Shown here piece after piece: positions 18,888 to 29,098 of a stretch of DNA of 64,000 nucleotides (within the stretch, counting starts at the first letter, position 1; every line of letters starts with the position of its first letter). A program made the translations under genes and the position numbers. Source of the stretch: Halopseudomonas xiamenensis (GTDB taxonomy: Bacteria > Pseudomonadota > Gammaproteobacteria > Pseudomonadales > Pseudomonadaceae). Below the pieces are notes generated by a model that did no database searches, was not told the DNA's origin, and saw nothing but the letters and a program-made list of their open reading frames with translations. The stretch covers positions 109,851 to 173,850 of the forward strand of contig NZ_JACLGO010000006.1 of NCBI RefSeq assembly GCF_014219065.1. The letters run 5' to 3'.

Positions 18888-21644
18888 TCAGCCAAGTTGC
18901 TCCATCATTTCGCGAGCGTCCTGCTGCTGTTGTTGACTCCCTTCCTCGACCACTTCGGCAAGGATATCACGCGCGCCCTCCTCGTCGCCCATATCGATGT
19001 AGGCGCGGGCCAGGTCGAGCTTGGTGGCACATTCATCGGTATCGGACAGGAAGTCGAAATCTTCATCCAGGCCATCGGCGCTCATCTGGTCCTCATTGGC
19101 GGTGGTGGCAAAGCCGGCAGGCACGGCATCCTCCTGCTCGACGCCCTGCTCGGCCTGCATGGCCGATTGCAGCTGCGCCTCGAAACCGGCCAGGTCATCA
19201 TCGGTCAGGGTGAAGCTGTCATCCCCTGCCAGCGTCTCGACCGCGGCATCGTTGGCGGCACCCTGCTCTTCGGCATCCGCCAGACCCATCGCCTCGAACT
19301 CGGCAAGCAGGTTGTCCGCCTGCAACTCGTCATCCAGGGCCAGGTCGAAGTCATCGGTCGATGCCTCGGCCAGCGCCGGCGATTCCGGCTCTGGCTCTGG
19401 CTCTGGCTCTGGCATATCGAAAGTCTCTTCCAGAAGCTCCGCAGCAGGTGCAGGCAGCTCCTCGTCCAGGTCGAAATCCAGATCGAAGCCCAGTTCGTCT
19501 TCGACATTGCCATTGTCAGCCAGGGAAGCCGCGGTTTCCTCCTCCAGGCCGAAGTCGTTGAAATCGAACTCCTCGATCTCGGTATCCGGCAGCACCGGCT
19601 GCTCCATGCTGTCAGCGACGACATCGGCGTCGGACAGCTCTTCCAATTCATCTTCCTCGGCGTCCTCGGCAGCCTCACCGATATCCAGCAAGGCGGCACC
19701 GGTCATCAGGCCGGCGGCCATCAATGGATAGCGGGCATGCATCATTTCCACCGCAGCGCCGTCAACACCAAGGCTGCGCAGCGCCTGCGCCTGCTCGGCA
19801 TAGCCTTGCGGGTTTTCCCGCAGCGCCTCGATCTCCATCATTTTCAGGCGCAGATCGGTACGCTGCGGCTCCAGCTCGATAGCCGAGCGCAACACCTCGG
19901 CCGCCTCATCCAGCTTGCCATAGGCGATCAACGCATCGGCCTCGGTCAGCGGATCGCGGTCGATATCCATACCATCCTGTTGCAGCGCCACGTTGAAGTC
20001 ATCGCTTTCATCGGCAGCCGTATCAGCCACCGGCTGGGCCATGAAATTGTCCATCACTTCAGCTTCGCGGCGGGCATTGCGTCGCGCGATGGCCATCAGG
20101 ATCAGCAACAGCACCAGCAGTGCTACCGCCCCGGTACCCAGCAACAGGCTCTGGTTCTGCATGAAGCGCTGCAGCAATGCCTCAGGCGAGCTGCTCTCAG
20201 CAGGCTGCACGACAGCCGGCGCGGCCGGCGTCGGCTCCACCGGTGCCGGACCGCCATTCGAGGAAGGCGGCGGTACCTCGCTGGCCGGCGCGACGGCAGG
20301 CACTACGGCAAGCTGTTCGTCGTTGTCGGCAGCGTCTTCATTCCCTTCGTCCCTCTCCGCGTCGGACCCGGCCGCAACATCCTCGCCCGGCAGGCCGTCG
20401 GTTTCCAGCGGCTGCTCCAGCAGGTCCAGCGCGATGGTCTCGTCGGCCGCCGGTTTCTCCTCCGGCACCGGCAGGATATCGGGCAGCTCGTCATTATTGC
20501 CGCTCAACTCCTGCTGCAGCGCCGCCAGCTGGGCATCCTTCAGCTCCAGCAGGCGTTGCAGCGTCTCCAGCTGGCCCTGGATATCCGCCATGCGCTCATT
20601 CAGCTCGGCCTTCTCGCGCTCGGCTGAATCCAGTTGCTCCTTGGTCCGATCCAGCGCATCGCGCAGGCCGCCATTCTGACCATCGGCAGCGTCGGTATTG
20701 TTGTCACTGGCCTCGTCCGTGCCAGCCACCAGGCGCAGGGAATCGCCGTTGCGGGTTTGCGCAGGGGCATCACCGGCAACGCTGCGCTCCCGCGCATCCA
20801 GCTGCCGCGGTGCCGGCTCGGCGGCTGGCTGGCGGTTCTGCCAGGCAGCCGTCTGGCTGCCGACCTGCGCTACCGCCTCGGCACGGCTGCGCACGGCGGC
20901 CTGCTCGGCAGTCGGCAGGGTCAGGGTCTGGCCGGCCTTGAGGTTATTGATATTGTTGCCGATGAAAGCATTGGGGTTCAGGTCCTGAATGGCCAGCATG
21001 GTCTGGTGCACGCTGGCACCCTGCGGCCGGGTCTGCAGCGCGATACCCCACAGGGTATCGGCGCGATTGGTTTGCCATTGTCCATCCCTCGCGGCGGCCG
21101 CCGGGGCTGCTGGCGCGGCGCGCTGAACCGGCGCGCTGGCAGACGGCGCCGGCGCAGGTGCCGAAGCGGTGGGTCGGTTCAAGGTACCTGAGGTGGTCGA
21201 GGCCGGTGGCGCTGCCGCGGCGCTGGCGGTGATTGGGGTCGGCTGGTACAGCGGCGGGTCCAGCAACAGCGTGAACTCGCGCAGTACCCGGCCCGAAGGC
21301 CAGCGCACTTCCATCAGGAAATTCAGGTAGGGTTCCTTGACCGGGCGACTGGAGGTGACCTTGATGAAGGCCTTGCCGTCCGGCCTGACCATGGGAGTGA
21401 AGGTCAGGTCGGTCAGAAAGAACGAGCGGTCGATGCCAGCCCTGCCGAAATCATCGGCCGAGGCCAGTACCGAACGAATTTCACTACTGGTCAGATCGCG
21501 GACCTGCAGCAGCTCAATTTCGGCATCCAGCGGCTGATTCAGCGCCGACCGCAGGTTGATTTCCCCAACCCCCAGCGCCTGGACCATATTGGATGACATC
21601 AGGGCACTAGCTGCGGCGACAGCCAAAACCAGTTTGCGAACCAT
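18888..21644 (-). CDS. fimV: FimV-type polar hub protein
   Basis: A 918-residue inner-membrane protein with periplasmic and cytoplasmic parts, needed for type IV pilus function and polar organisation in Pseudomonas. It has a signal peptide, the FimV N-terminal domain (LGVGEINLRSALNQPLDAEI), a LysM-like peptidoglycan-binding region near 185-245, a coiled coil at about 335-385, a membrane helix at about 499-518, and a very acidic cytoplasmic half. That half has TPR-like segments and the conserved FimV C-terminal motif (ARAYIDMGDEEGARDILAEV). A Glu-Pro run near residue 747 is encoded by a hexanucleotide repeat. The gene leads the truA-to-metZ cluster. Confidence 0.94.
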   Translation of the reverse strand: MVRKLVLAVAAASALMSSNMVQALGVGEINLRSALNQPLDAEIELLQVRDLTSSEIRSVLASADDFGRAGIDRSFFLTDLTFTPMVRPDGKAFIKVTSSRPVKEPYLNFLMEVRWPSGRVLREFTLLLDPPLYQPTPITASAAAAPPASTTSGTLNRPTASAPAPAPSASAPVQRAAPAAPAAAARDGQWQTNRADTLWGIALQTRPQGASVHQTMLAIQDLNPNAFIGNNINNLKAGQTLTLPTAEQAAVRSRAEAVAQVGSQTAAWQNRQPAAEPAPRQLDARERSVAGDAPAQTRNGDSLRLVAGTDEASDNNTDAADGQNGGLRDALDRTKEQLDSAEREKAELNERMADIQGQLETLQRLLELKDAQLAALQQELSGNNDELPDILPVPEEKPAADETIALDLLEQPLETDGLPGEDVAAGSDAERDEGNEDAADNDEQLAVVPAVAPASEVPPPSSNGGPAPVEPTPAAPAVVQPAESSSPEALLQRFMQNQSLLLGTGAVALLVLLLILMAIARRNARREAEVMDNFMAQPVADTAADESDDFNVALQQDGMDIDRDPLTEADALIAYGKLDEAAEVLRSAIELEPQRTDLRLKMMEIEALRENPQGYAEQAQALRSLGVDGAAVEMMHARYPLMAAGLMTGAALLDIGEAAEDAEEDELEELSDADVVADSMEQPVLPDTEIEEFDFNDFGLEEETAASLADNGNVEDELGFDLDFDLDEELPAPAAELLEETFDMPEPEPEPEPESPALAEASTDDFDLALDDELQADNLLAEFEAMGLADAEEQGAANDAAVETLAGDDSFTLTDDDLAGFEAQLQSAMQAEQGVEQEDAVPAGFATTANEDQMSADGLDEDFDFLSDTDECATKLDLARAYIDMGDEEGARDILAEVVEEGSQQQQQDAREMMEQLG
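19387..19413. repeat. GGCTCT hexanucleotide tandem repeat in fimV
   Basis: Four and a half head-to-tail copies of GGCTCT on the plus strand encode a Glu-Pro run on the minus strand. Because the unit is six bases, copy changes would lengthen or shorten the linker by Glu-Pro pairs without breaking the frame. Confidence 0.85.
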
Positions 21645-21808
21645 AGCGAAGATCCTTTGCTTTTATCGTTTACACGCGTCCATGAACCCCATCACCGCAC
21701 TACCGGCCTGAGCCCGGCAACCGGCAACCTGAAATCGGTCGGGCGCAAAATCAATGCTTACCCGGCCAATACCTGAACTGCCTGTTACAAATCAGCAGCA
21801 AGTATCGA

Positions 21809-22828
21809 TTACAAATGGTCTTTTATCAATAACTCAGCGACAGCCAGACTGTTAAGTGCGACACCTTTTCGAAGATTATCAGACACCACCCACATGCTGA
21901 TACTGAGCGGATCGAAAGAATCCTGGCGCAAGCGCCCCACCCAGACCTGGTCGCTGCCGGTAGCATCGCTGACCGGCGTCGGATAGCCGCCGGCGGCGGG
22001 CTTGTCGAGCAGCTTGACGCCGGAGGCCTTGCGCAGCAGGGTCGCGGCACGCTTGGCCGTCAGTGGATCACGGGTACGAATCTGCATCACCTGGGCGCTG
22101 CCGAAAAAGGTCGGCACCAGCACGCAGGTAGCCGATACCGGTAATTGCGGCAATTCGAGGATACGGCGGACATCGTCGGCAAGCTGCCGCTCCACCGTAC
22201 TGCTGCCATCCTCATCGGCCTCACCGATACGCGGAATCAGGTTGAACGCCGCCTGCTTGTCGAACGTACCCTTCTCCGCCGGCTGGCCATTGAGCAGGCG
22301 GCCGGTCTGCAGCGCCAGGCCCTCGACTTCATCATTACCCTGGGTCGACATCGATTGGTAGGTCGCCACCGTCACCGACTGCAGGCCGGCCTCGCCGATC
22401 AGCGGCTGCAAGGCGACCAGGGTCTGTACCACCTGGGCATCGGGACAGGCGACGATGCCGCGTACGCCCACACCATCCAGCGCCTGCGGATTGACCTCGG
22501 CGACCACCAGCGGTACATCCGCCTCATGCCGGAACGCGCCACAGGCATCCACCACCAGGCAACCGGCATCCACGGCGGGCTGCGCCCAGGCGGCAGCCAG
22601 CTGCGCATCGGCGAACAGCACCAGGGCGACCCGGGAAAAGTCGAAGCGTTCCAGCACTTCCACCCGCTGGCTCTGCCCCTTGAGCATCGGCCGCCCACCG
22701 GCACGCTCCTCGGTATCCAGCAGATGGATCTGCCCGAAGGCGAACTCCTGCTCATCCAGCACATTGAGCAGTGTTTCCCCTGCCAGGCCACTCACTCCCA
22801 CCAACGCTACATCACGGGTCTTGCTCAT
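21809..22828 (-). CDS. usg: USG-1-type homologue of aspartate-semialdehyde dehydrogenase
   Basis: A 339-residue protein with the full ASADH fold: N-terminal VALVGVSGLAGETLL nucleotide-binding motif and C-terminal dimerisation domain. In true Asd proteins of this subtype the catalytic Cys sits in a segment of form N-P-N-C-S/T. The equivalent here, read from the flanking VVQTLVALQPL, is A-C-P-D-A-Q, with Ala at the catalytic position. It is therefore probably not a working dehydrogenase. The start is ATG 22828; the in-frame ATG at 22867 overlaps the upstream terminator. It sits directly downstream of asd, as in other pseudomonads. Role unknown. Confidence 0.88.
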   Translation of the reverse strand: MSKTRDVALVGVSGLAGETLLNVLDEQEFAFGQIHLLDTEERAGGRPMLKGQSQRVEVLERFDFSRVALVLFADAQLAAAWAQPAVDAGCLVVDACGAFRHEADVPLVVAEVNPQALDGVGVRGIVACPDAQVVQTLVALQPLIGEAGLQSVTVATYQSMSTQGNDEVEGLALQTGRLLNGQPAEKGTFDKQAAFNLIPRIGEADEDGSSTVERQLADDVRRILELPQLPVSATCVLVPTFFGSAQVMQIRTRDPLTAKRAATLLRKASGVKLLDKPAAGGYPTPVSDATGSDQVWVGRLRQDSFDPLSISMWVVSDNLRKGVALNSLAVAELLIKDHL

Positions 22829-22856
22829 AGGGCATTTTCCAATCGAATCCGAATCC

Positions 22857-22896
22857 ACAAAAAACAAGGGGCATCCCCGCCAGGCAGGGATGCCCC
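22857..22896 (-). terminator. Intrinsic terminator after asd
   Basis: A perfect ten-base stem, GGGGCATCCC (22868-22877) with GGGATGCCCC (22887-22896), is followed on the minus strand by TTGTTTTTTG. It lies 23 bp beyond the asd stop, so usg probably has its own promoter or depends on read-through. Confidence 0.88.
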
Positions 22897-22919
22897 ATTA
22901 CCTCACCAGCCGAAACGAC

Positions 22920-24032
22920 TCAACCCTCGAGCAGGATCCGCAGCATGCGGCGCAGCGGCTCAGCCGCGCCCCACAACAGCTGGTCGCCGACGGTGAAGGC
23001 CGACAGGTACTGCGAGCCCATGTTGAGCTTGCGCAGGCGCCCCACCGGCACCTTCAGGGTTCCGGTCACGGCGGTCGGAGTCAGGTCACGGACACTGGCT
23101 TCCTTCTCGTTCGGCACTACCTTGGACCAGGGATTGTGCGCGTCCAGCATGGCCTCGATATCCGCCAGCGGGACATCCTTGTTCAGCTTGATGGTCAGCG
23201 CCTGGCTGTGGCAGCGCATCGCGCCGATCCGCACGCAGATACCATCGACCGGGATCGGACGACCGCTGCGACCGATGATCTTGTTGGTCTCGGCCTGGGC
23301 CTTCCACTCTTCGCGGCTCTGGCCATTGGGCAGTTGCTTGTCGATCCACGGGATCAGGCTGCCAGCCAGCGGCACGCCGAAGTTCTCGGCCGGGAAGCCG
23401 TCGTCACGCAGGGTCGCCGCCACCTGGCGATCGATATCCAGGATGGCACTGGCCGGATCGGCCAACTGATCGGCCACCGCGCCGTGAATGCTGCCCATCT
23501 GGGTGATCAGCTCGCGCATGTTCTGCGCACCGGCGCCACTGGCCGCCTGGTAGGTCATGGCGGTCATCCATTCGACCAGGCCGTTCTCGAACAGCCCACC
23601 GAGCCCCATCAGCATCAGGCTGACGGTGCAGTTGCCACCGACGAAGGTCTTGATGCCATCACGCACCGCCTGGTCGATATTCCGGCGGTTGACCGGGTCC
23701 AGCACGATGACCGCTTCATCTTCCATGCGCAGCGCCGAGGCGGCGTCGATCCAGTAGCCTTTCCAGCCTTCGGCACGCAGCTTGGGATAGACCTCATGGG
23801 TGTAGTCGCCGCCCTGGCAGGTAATGATGACATCCATCGGCTTGAGGGCTTCAAGGTCGTAAGCATCCTTCAGCGCGGGAATATCCTTGCCGATATCGGG
23901 ACCGGTGCCACCCACGTTGGAGGTGGTGAAGAAAACCGGATCAATGGAAGCAAAGTCATTCTCTTCACGCATACGTTGCATGAGCACCGAACCCACCATG
24001 CCCCGCCAGCCGATCAAACCAACTTGTTTCAT
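22920..24032 (-). CDS. asd: Aspartate-semialdehyde dehydrogenase
   Basis: A 370-residue enzyme that reduces beta-aspartyl phosphate to aspartate semialdehyde, the branch point to lysine, diaminopimelate, threonine and methionine. The NADP motif GWRGMVGS is at 8-15, and catalytic Cys135 (GGNCTVSLM) is at the canonical position for the gram-negative type. Start ATG 24032 is chosen; upstream extension to 24101 is non-coding. It follows leuB across a hairpin and ends in a strong intrinsic terminator. Confidence 0.98.
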   Translation of the reverse strand: MKQVGLIGWRGMVGSVLMQRMREENDFASIDPVFFTTSNVGGTGPDIGKDIPALKDAYDLEALKPMDVIITCQGGDYTHEVYPKLRAEGWKGYWIDAASALRMEDEAVIVLDPVNRRNIDQAVRDGIKTFVGGNCTVSLMLMGLGGLFENGLVEWMTAMTYQAASGAGAQNMRELITQMGSIHGAVADQLADPASAILDIDRQVAATLRDDGFPAENFGVPLAGSLIPWIDKQLPNGQSREEWKAQAETNKIIGRSGRPIPVDGICVRIGAMRCHSQALTIKLNKDVPLADIEAMLDAHNPWSKVVPNEKEASVRDLTPTAVTGTLKVPVGRLRKLNMGSQYLSAFTVGDQLLWGAAEPLRRMLRILLEG

Positions 24033-24069
24033 AACTGCAGACCCCCATGGGGTGAAAATTCTCGACAAA

Positions 24070-24092
24070 TGTACCCGGCAGCGCCGGGTACA
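24070..24092 (-). terminator. Hairpin between leuB and asd
   Basis: A perfect ten-base stem, TGTACCCGGC and GCCGGGTACA, with a three-base loop. On the minus strand it is followed by only TTT, so termination may be partial, letting some leu transcription reach asd. Confidence 0.6.
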
Positions 24093-24110
24093 AATAAGCA
24101 ATACGACAGA

Positions 24111-25193
24111 TTACAGGTTTTTCAGTGCCGCTACCACGGCGTCACCCATTTCCCGGGTGCTGACCTGACGGCAACCTGCAGCCATGATATCACCGGTGCG
24201 CAGGCCCTGATCCAGCACCTGACTGACGGCCTGCTCGATGGCATCAGCCGCAGTAGCCTCGGCGAAGCTGTAGCGCAGCATCATGGAGACCGACAGGATG
24301 GTCGCCAGCGGGTTGGCGATGCCCTGCCCCGCGATGTCCGGCGCACTGCCATGGCAGGGCTCGTACATACCCTTGTTCTGCTCGTTCAGCGAAGCCGACG
24401 GCAGCATGCCGATGGAGCCGGTAAGCATGGAGGCCTGGTCTGACAGGATATCGCCGAACATGTTGTCGGTGACGATCACGTCGAACTGCTTGGGCGCCCG
24501 CACCAGCTGCATGGCGGCATTGTCGACGTACATATGCGACAGCTCGACGTCCGGATAGTCCCTGGCCACCTCTTCCACCACTTCCCGCCACAACTGGCTG
24601 GAAGCCAGCACGTTGGCCTTGTCCACCGAGCACAGCTTCTTGCCGCGCAGGCGGGCCATGTCGAAACCGACGGTGGCGATGCGGCGAATCTCGCTCTCGC
24701 TGTAGGGCAGCGTGTCGTAGGCCTGGCGCTCGCCATTGTCCAGCACACGGCGCTCACGCGGCTGGCCGAAGTAGATGCCACCGGTCAGCTCACGGACGAT
24801 GAGGATATCCAGCCCGGACACCACCTCGGGCTTGAGCGTGGAGGCCTCGGCCAGTTGCGGATACAGCAGTGCCGGACGCAGGTTGCCGAACAGCCCCAGC
24901 TGCGAGCGGATCTTCAGCAGACCGCGCTCGGGCCGCAGCGCCGGGTCGATGGTGTCCCACTTGGGACCACCCACCGCGCCGAGCAGGATGGCATCGACCT
25001 GACGCGCCCGCTCCAGGGTCTCGTCGGCCAGCGGCGTGCCGTAACGATCATAGGCTGCACCACCCAGGTCGTCGTAGCTCAACTCGACACCCAGATCATA
25101 CTTGTCGCTGGCCAACTCCAGCACCTTGACTGCCTCGGCAACGATTTCCGGACCGATTCCATCGCCCGGGAGAACCAGAATTTTCTTGCTCAT
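24111..25193 (-). CDS. leuB: 3-isopropylmalate dehydrogenase
   Basis: A 360-residue NAD-dependent decarboxylating dehydrogenase of leucine synthesis. It starts [17 protein letters not shown], and the family metal/NAD-binding region [16 protein letters not shown] plus [15 protein letters not shown] is complete. ATG 25193 matches the family start. It follows leuD by 74 bp and shares the leuC-leuD-leuB transcript. Confidence 0.98.
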   Translation of the reverse strand: MSKKILVLPGDGIGPEIVAEAVKVLELASDKYDLGVELSYDDLGGAAYDRYGTPLADETLERARQVDAILLGAVGGPKWDTIDPALRPERGLLKIRSQLGLFGNLRPALLYPQLAEASTLKPEVVSGLDILIVRELTGGIYFGQPRERRVLDNGERQAYDTLPYSESEIRRIATVGFDMARLRGKKLCSVDKANVLASSQLWREVVEEVARDYPDVELSHMYVDNAAMQLVRAPKQFDVIVTDNMFGDILSDQASMLTGSIGMLPSASLNEQNKGMYEPCHGSAPDIAGQGIANPLATILSVSMMLRYSFAEATAADAIEQAVSQVLDQGLRTGDIMAAGCRQVSTREMGDAVVAALKNL

Positions 25194-25267
25194 GTCTTTT
25201 CCTGTGAAAAAAGCCTCAAGCGCAAGCAACATCAAAGCCTGCTGATAGCTTGCCGCTGACAGCTGGT

Positions 25268-25915
25268 TTATTTGATGGCGTCAAACAGCCACGGCTGGGC
25301 CTGGCGGTGCTTTTCCTCGAACGCACGAACCGCGTCGGCGTCCTGCAGGGTCAGGCCGATATCGTCGAGGCCGTTGAGCAGGCAGTGCTTGCGGAACTCG
25401 TCGATCTCGAAGCCATAGCTCTTGCCATCGGGACGGGTAACGGTCTGCGCCTGAAGGTCGACGGTCAACTGGTAACCTTCCTGCGCTTCAGCCTGCTTGA
25501 ACAGCTCATCGATATCTTCTTCAACCAAAACAATAGGTAACAAACCATTCTTGAAGCTGTTATTGAAGAAAATATCCGCAAAGCTCGGTGCCAGCACGGC
25601 ACGGAAACCGTACTCATCCAAGGCCCAGGGCGCGTGTTCACGGCTGGAACCACAACCGAAGTTCTCCCGCGCCAGCAGCACGCTGGCACCCTGGTAACGC
25701 GGCTGGTTGAGCACGAAGTCGGGGTTCAGCGGACGATTGCTGTTGTCCTGGCCGGGATAACCCTCATCCAGGTAGCGCCATTCATCGAACAGGTTCGGGC
25801 CAAAGCCGGTACGCTTGATCGACTTGAGGAACTGCTTGGGAATGATCTGATCGGTATCCACATTGGCCCGATCCAGCGGTGCTACCAGGCCGGTGTGTTT
25901 GGTAAAGGCCTTCAT
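25268..25915 (-). CDS. leuD: 3-isopropylmalate dehydratase small subunit
   Basis: A 215-residue swivel-domain subunit that pairs with LeuC to isomerise 2- to 3-isopropylmalate. Family marks include [26 protein letters not shown] at the N-terminus and [13 protein letters not shown] near residue 85. Its ATG overlaps the leuC stop by four bases, so the subunits are made by coupled translation. Confidence 0.98.
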   Translation of the reverse strand: MKAFTKHTGLVAPLDRANVDTDQIIPKQFLKSIKRTGFGPNLFDEWRYLDEGYPGQDNSNRPLNPDFVLNQPRYQGASVLLARENFGCGSSREHAPWALDEYGFRAVLAPSFADIFFNNSFKNGLLPIVLVEEDIDELFKQAEAQEGYQLTVDLQAQTVTRPDGKSYGFEIDEFRKHCLLNGLDDIGLTLQDADAVRAFEEKHRQAQPWLFDAIK

Positions 25916-27345
25916 GCTGTCGCCTCCTCTGCAAGCATCTCACGTACATCCACGAAATGACCGGCGATCGCCGCCGCCGCCGCCATGGCCGGGCTGACCA
26001 GGTGGGTACGCCCGCCATTGCCCTGCCGCCCCTCGAAGTTGCGGTTGGAGGTCGAGGCACAATGCTCGCCCGGCTGCAGCCGATCCGGGTTCATCGCCAG
26101 GCACATGGAGCAACCCGGGTCGCGCCATTCGAAACCGGCTGCCTTGAAGATCAGGTCCAGCCCTTCGCGCTCGGCCTGCTCCTTGACCAGCCCGGAACCC
26201 GGTACCACCATCGCCTGCTTGATAGTGGAGGCAACCTTGCGGCCCTTGGCCACGGCTGCCGCAGCGCGCAGGTCTTCGATCCGCGAGTTGGTGCAGGAAC
26301 CGATGAATACCCGGTCCAGGGCAATCGAGGTGATCGGCTGGTTGGCTTCGAGGCCCATGTATTGCAAGGCACGCTGGTAACCACTGCGCTTGACCGCGTC
26401 GGCCTGCTGCTGCGGATCAGGTACGTTGGCATCCACCGCCGCCACCATTTCCGGCGAGGTTCCCCAGGACACTTGCGGCTTGATCTGCGCGGCATCCAGT
26501 TCGACCACGGTATCGAACCGGGCATCGGCATCGGAGACCAGATCCTGCCAGGCGGCAACGGCCTTGTCCCAGTCCTCGCCCTTGGGCGCGTAGGGGCGGT
26601 CCTTGACGTAGGCGATGGTCTTCTCGTCGCAGGCCACCAGGCCGACGCGGGCACCGGCCTCGATGGCCATGTTGCAGACGGTCATGCGCCCTTCCATCGA
26701 CAGACTGCGAATCGCCGAACCGGCAAACTCGATGGCATGGCCATTGCCGCCGGCCGTACCGATCTTGCCGATCACCGCCAGCACTATGTCCTTGGCGGTG
26801 ACGCCAAACCCGAGTTCACCCTCGACCTTGACCAGCATGTTCTTCATCTTCTTGGCCACCAGGCACTGGGTCGCCAGTACGTGTTCGACCTCGGAGGTGC
26901 CGATGCCATGGGCCAATGCACCGAAAGCGCCATGGGTAGCGGTGTGCGAGTCACCGCAGACGATGGTCATGCCCGGCAGGGTCGCGCCCTGCTCCGGCCC
27001 GACCACATGCACGATACCCTGGCGCCGGTCGGTCATCTTGAATTCCAGGATGCCGAAGTCGCGACAGTTGTCATCCAACGTAGTGACCTGCAGCTTCGAG
27101 ACCTGGTCCTCAATACCCGCGACGCCTGCGGCGCGGTTATCGGTCGGCACGTTGTGGTCCGGCGTAGCCAGGTTGGCGTCGATGCGCCAGGGCTGGCGGC
27201 CAGCCAGGCGCAGACCTTCGAAGGCCTGCGGCGAGGTCACTTCATGCAACAGATGACGGTCGATATACAACAGGGCCGAACCATCGTCCCGTTGCTTGAC
27301 GAGATGACTATCCCAGAGCTTGTCGTAGAGCGTCTTGGCGGACAT
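25912..27345 (-). CDS. leuC: 3-isopropylmalate dehydratase large subunit
   Basis: A 477-residue aconitase-family protein with the three [4Fe-4S] cysteines C351 (GSCTNSR), C412 and C415 ([11 protein letters not shown]). It works with LeuD in leucine synthesis. The start at ATG 27345 ([14 protein letters not shown]) matches the family; an in-frame ATG at 27390 is too far upstream. It is first in the leuCDB operon and divergent from a LysR gene, which probably controls it. Confidence 0.98.
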   Translation of the reverse strand: MSAKTLYDKLWDSHLVKQRDDGSALLYIDRHLLHEVTSPQAFEGLRLAGRQPWRIDANLATPDHNVPTDNRAAGVAGIEDQVSKLQVTTLDDNCRDFGILEFKMTDRRQGIVHVVGPEQGATLPGMTIVCGDSHTATHGAFGALAHGIGTSEVEHVLATQCLVAKKMKNMLVKVEGELGFGVTAKDIVLAVIGKIGTAGGNGHAIEFAGSAIRSLSMEGRMTVCNMAIEAGARVGLVACDEKTIAYVKDRPYAPKGEDWDKAVAAWQDLVSDADARFDTVVELDAAQIKPQVSWGTSPEMVAAVDANVPDPQQQADAVKRSGYQRALQYMGLEANQPITSIALDRVFIGSCTNSRIEDLRAAAAVAKGRKVASTIKQAMVVPGSGLVKEQAEREGLDLIFKAAGFEWRDPGCSMCLAMNPDRLQPGEHCASTSNRNFEGRQGNGGRTHLVSPAMAAAAAIAGHFVDVREMLAEEATA

Positions 27346-27493
27346 GCTTGTCTCCTGAATCGGGCTATTGGCCATCCATCCCGGCGCCATGCCGGTGGGC
27401 AGCTTCTTTTGATCACGACTCGATGGTAAGAGCTGGCCAGCAATAAAACAAATTCATTATATTCATGCATTGGATAACCAACAGGAATCCATC
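27346..27493. promoter_or_regulatory. Divergent leuC / lysR regulatory region
   Basis: This 148-bp gap separates the divergent leuC and LysR starts. It contains an AT-rich stretch with the repeat TTCAT-TATA-TTCAT (27453-27466), close to the LysR gene. Such AT-rich repeats are typical of LysR operators, but no single palindrome stands out, so the site is a guess. Confidence 0.4.
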
Positions 27494-28390
27494 ATGGATA
27501 CAGCCAATCTCGATGCCTTTCTCGCCGTGGCGGCCACCGGTTCCTTCTCCCGCGCCGCGGAACAGCTGCATCTGACCCAGCCGGCGGTGAGCAAGCGCAT
27601 CGCCACACTGGAACAACAGCTCAATGTGCGCCTGTTCGACCGCATCGGCAAGCACGTCGACCTGACCGAGGCGGGACGTGCGCTCAAGCCTCGCGCCGAA
27701 CTCATCATCAACGCCCTGAACGATACCCGCCGGGCACTCGGCAATCTGTCGGCCACCATCCAGGGACGCCTGCGCCTGGCAACCAGTCATCATATCGGCC
27801 TGCACCGCCTGCCGCCGATACTGCGCCGCTTCACCAAGGCCTACCCCGGCGTGGTGCTGGATATCGAGTTCCTCGACTCCGAGGTGGCCTATGAGAAGGT
27901 GCTGCACGGCGAGATCGAACTGGCGGTGATCACCCTGGCACCCGATGTGCAACCACCGATCGTGGCCACGCATATCTGGGATGATCCGCTGGAGTTCGTG
28001 GTCGCCCCGGAACATCCGCTGGCCGGCATGCCCCGCGTGCCCCTGCAGCGGCTGGCGGCCTATCCGGCAGTGTTTCCCGGGACCACCACCTTCACCCACC
28101 GGGTGGTCAATCAGCTGTTCGAGCAGCACCGCGTCACCCCGCAGGTGAGCATGAGCACCAACTATATGGAGACCATCAAGATGCTGGTGTCCATCGGCCT
28201 GGCCTGGAGCGTGTTGCCACGGACCATGGTCGATGCGCAGGTGCGCGTGCTGGACATTCCGCATACCCGACTGGTGCGCGAACTGGGCTGCATCCACCAC
28301 AGCGGGCGCACCCTGTCCAATGCCGGCCAGGCGCTGATCGCGCTGCTGCAGGACGAGGCAGCCAGCCAGGCCAGGGCAATGAAAGACTGA
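27494..28390 (+). CDS. LysR-family regulator divergent from leuCDB
   Basis: A 298-residue LysR-type regulator. It has an N-terminal winged HTH at residues about 1-60 (FSRAAEQLHLTQPAVSKRIATLE) and a C-terminal effector-binding domain from about 90 (LRLATSHHIGLHRLPPIL). ATG 27494 is favoured, with AGGA upstream, over an earlier start at 27470. It sits divergent to leuC, as its counterpart does in P. aeruginosa by my recollection. Regulation of leucine synthesis is inferred from position only. Confidence 0.92.
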   Translation: MDTANLDAFLAVAATGSFSRAAEQLHLTQPAVSKRIATLEQQLNVRLFDRIGKHVDLTEAGRALKPRAELIINALNDTRRALGNLSATIQGRLRLATSHHIGLHRLPPILRRFTKAYPGVVLDIEFLDSEVAYEKVLHGEIELAVITLAPDVQPPIVATHIWDDPLEFVVAPEHPLAGMPRVPLQRLAAYPAVFPGTTTFTHRVVNQLFEQHRVTPQVSMSTNYMETIKMLVSIGLAWSVLPRTMVDAQVRVLDIPHTRLVRELGCIHHSGRTLSNAGQALIALLQDEAASQARAMKD

Positions 28391-28476
28391 ACTTGCCCGC
28401 CGGGGCGTGGTCTCAGCATTACCACTTGCGGGTCGCCGCAGCAGATCAATCGTCATCAGGAAGTCAGGGAATCACC

Positions 28477-29016
28477 ATGAACAAGTCAATGTTGTCAGGT
28501 ATCGTCATCGGCGCCGTCGTGGCCACTGCCGGCGGAGCCATTGCCGGATACAATGCACTGTCCGACAAGACACCGACCCATGCCGAGGTGCTCAACGTTG
28601 TCGAGCTCAAGGAAAACGAGCGCATTCCCCGTGAAGTATGTCAGCAGGTTGCCGTGACCCGCCAGAAACCGGTGCAGGACCAGCACCAGGTGCTCGGCAG
28701 CGTGGCTGGCGCGGTGATTGGCGGTGTGCTGGGCAACCAGGTCGGCGGCGGCTCGGGCAAGAAGATCGCCACGGTAGCCGGTGCGGCCGCTGGCGGCTAT
28801 GCCGGTAACAAGACCCAGGAACGCATGCAGCAGAACAATACCTACACCACCACCGAACAGCGCTGTGAAACCGTGTACGACAGCAAGGAGAAGGTCGTCG
28901 GTTACCAGGTGGACTACAGCATCGGCGAGCGTACCGGCAGCGTCAGGATGGATCGCCACCCCGGGGAGAAAATTCCGCTGCAGGATGGTGAACTGGTATT
29001 GAGTGCTACCAACTGA
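28477..29016 (+). CDS. Glycine-zipper 2TM-domain envelope protein
   Basis: A 179-residue protein with an N-terminal hydrophobic helix (about 5-27) and no lipobox. A glycine-zipper region at about 74-113 (GSVAGAVIGGVLGNQVGG, then AGAAAGGYAG) resembles the Rickettsia 17-kDa antigen family. The C-terminal part has an isolated Cys (C130) in a segment (EQRCETVYDSKEKVVGYQV) shared by pseudomonad homologues. It is probably an envelope protein, with unknown function. ATG 28477 is preceded by a weak site (CAGGGA). A hairpin follows the stop. Confidence 0.85.
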   Translation: MNKSMLSGIVIGAVVATAGGAIAGYNALSDKTPTHAEVLNVVELKENERIPREVCQQVAVTRQKPVQDQHQVLGSVAGAVIGGVLGNQVGGGSGKKIATVAGAAAGGYAGNKTQERMQQNNTYTTTEQRCETVYDSKEKVVGYQVDYSIGERTGSVRMDRHPGEKIPLQDGELVLSATN

Positions 29017-29038
29017 AATGGCGATATTGAAAGCTTAT

Positions 29039-29064
29039 GCTGCCCTCCTCTTCCGCAGGGCAGC
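29039..29064. terminator. Hairpin between convergent glycine-zipper and TetR genes
   Basis: Perfect eight-base arms GCTGCCCT and AGGGCAGC enclose a ten-base loop between two convergent genes. No T-run follows on either strand beyond a short TTT on the minus strand, so it is a probable but not classical bidirectional terminator. Confidence 0.55.
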
Positions 29065-29098
29065 AGATCAATATAGAACAGCCCTACAGAGATACTGA

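Noticed and set aside
18897..20627. Plus-strand frame of 576 codons over fimV
   Set aside because: Antisense shadow caused by the Glu/Asp-rich fimV sequence; no recognisable domain.
22455..24443. Open frame of 662 codons on the plus strand across asd and usg
   Set aside because: It runs antisense to two clearly recognised genes and has Arg/Ser/Pro-rich composition typical of a GC-rich shadow frame.
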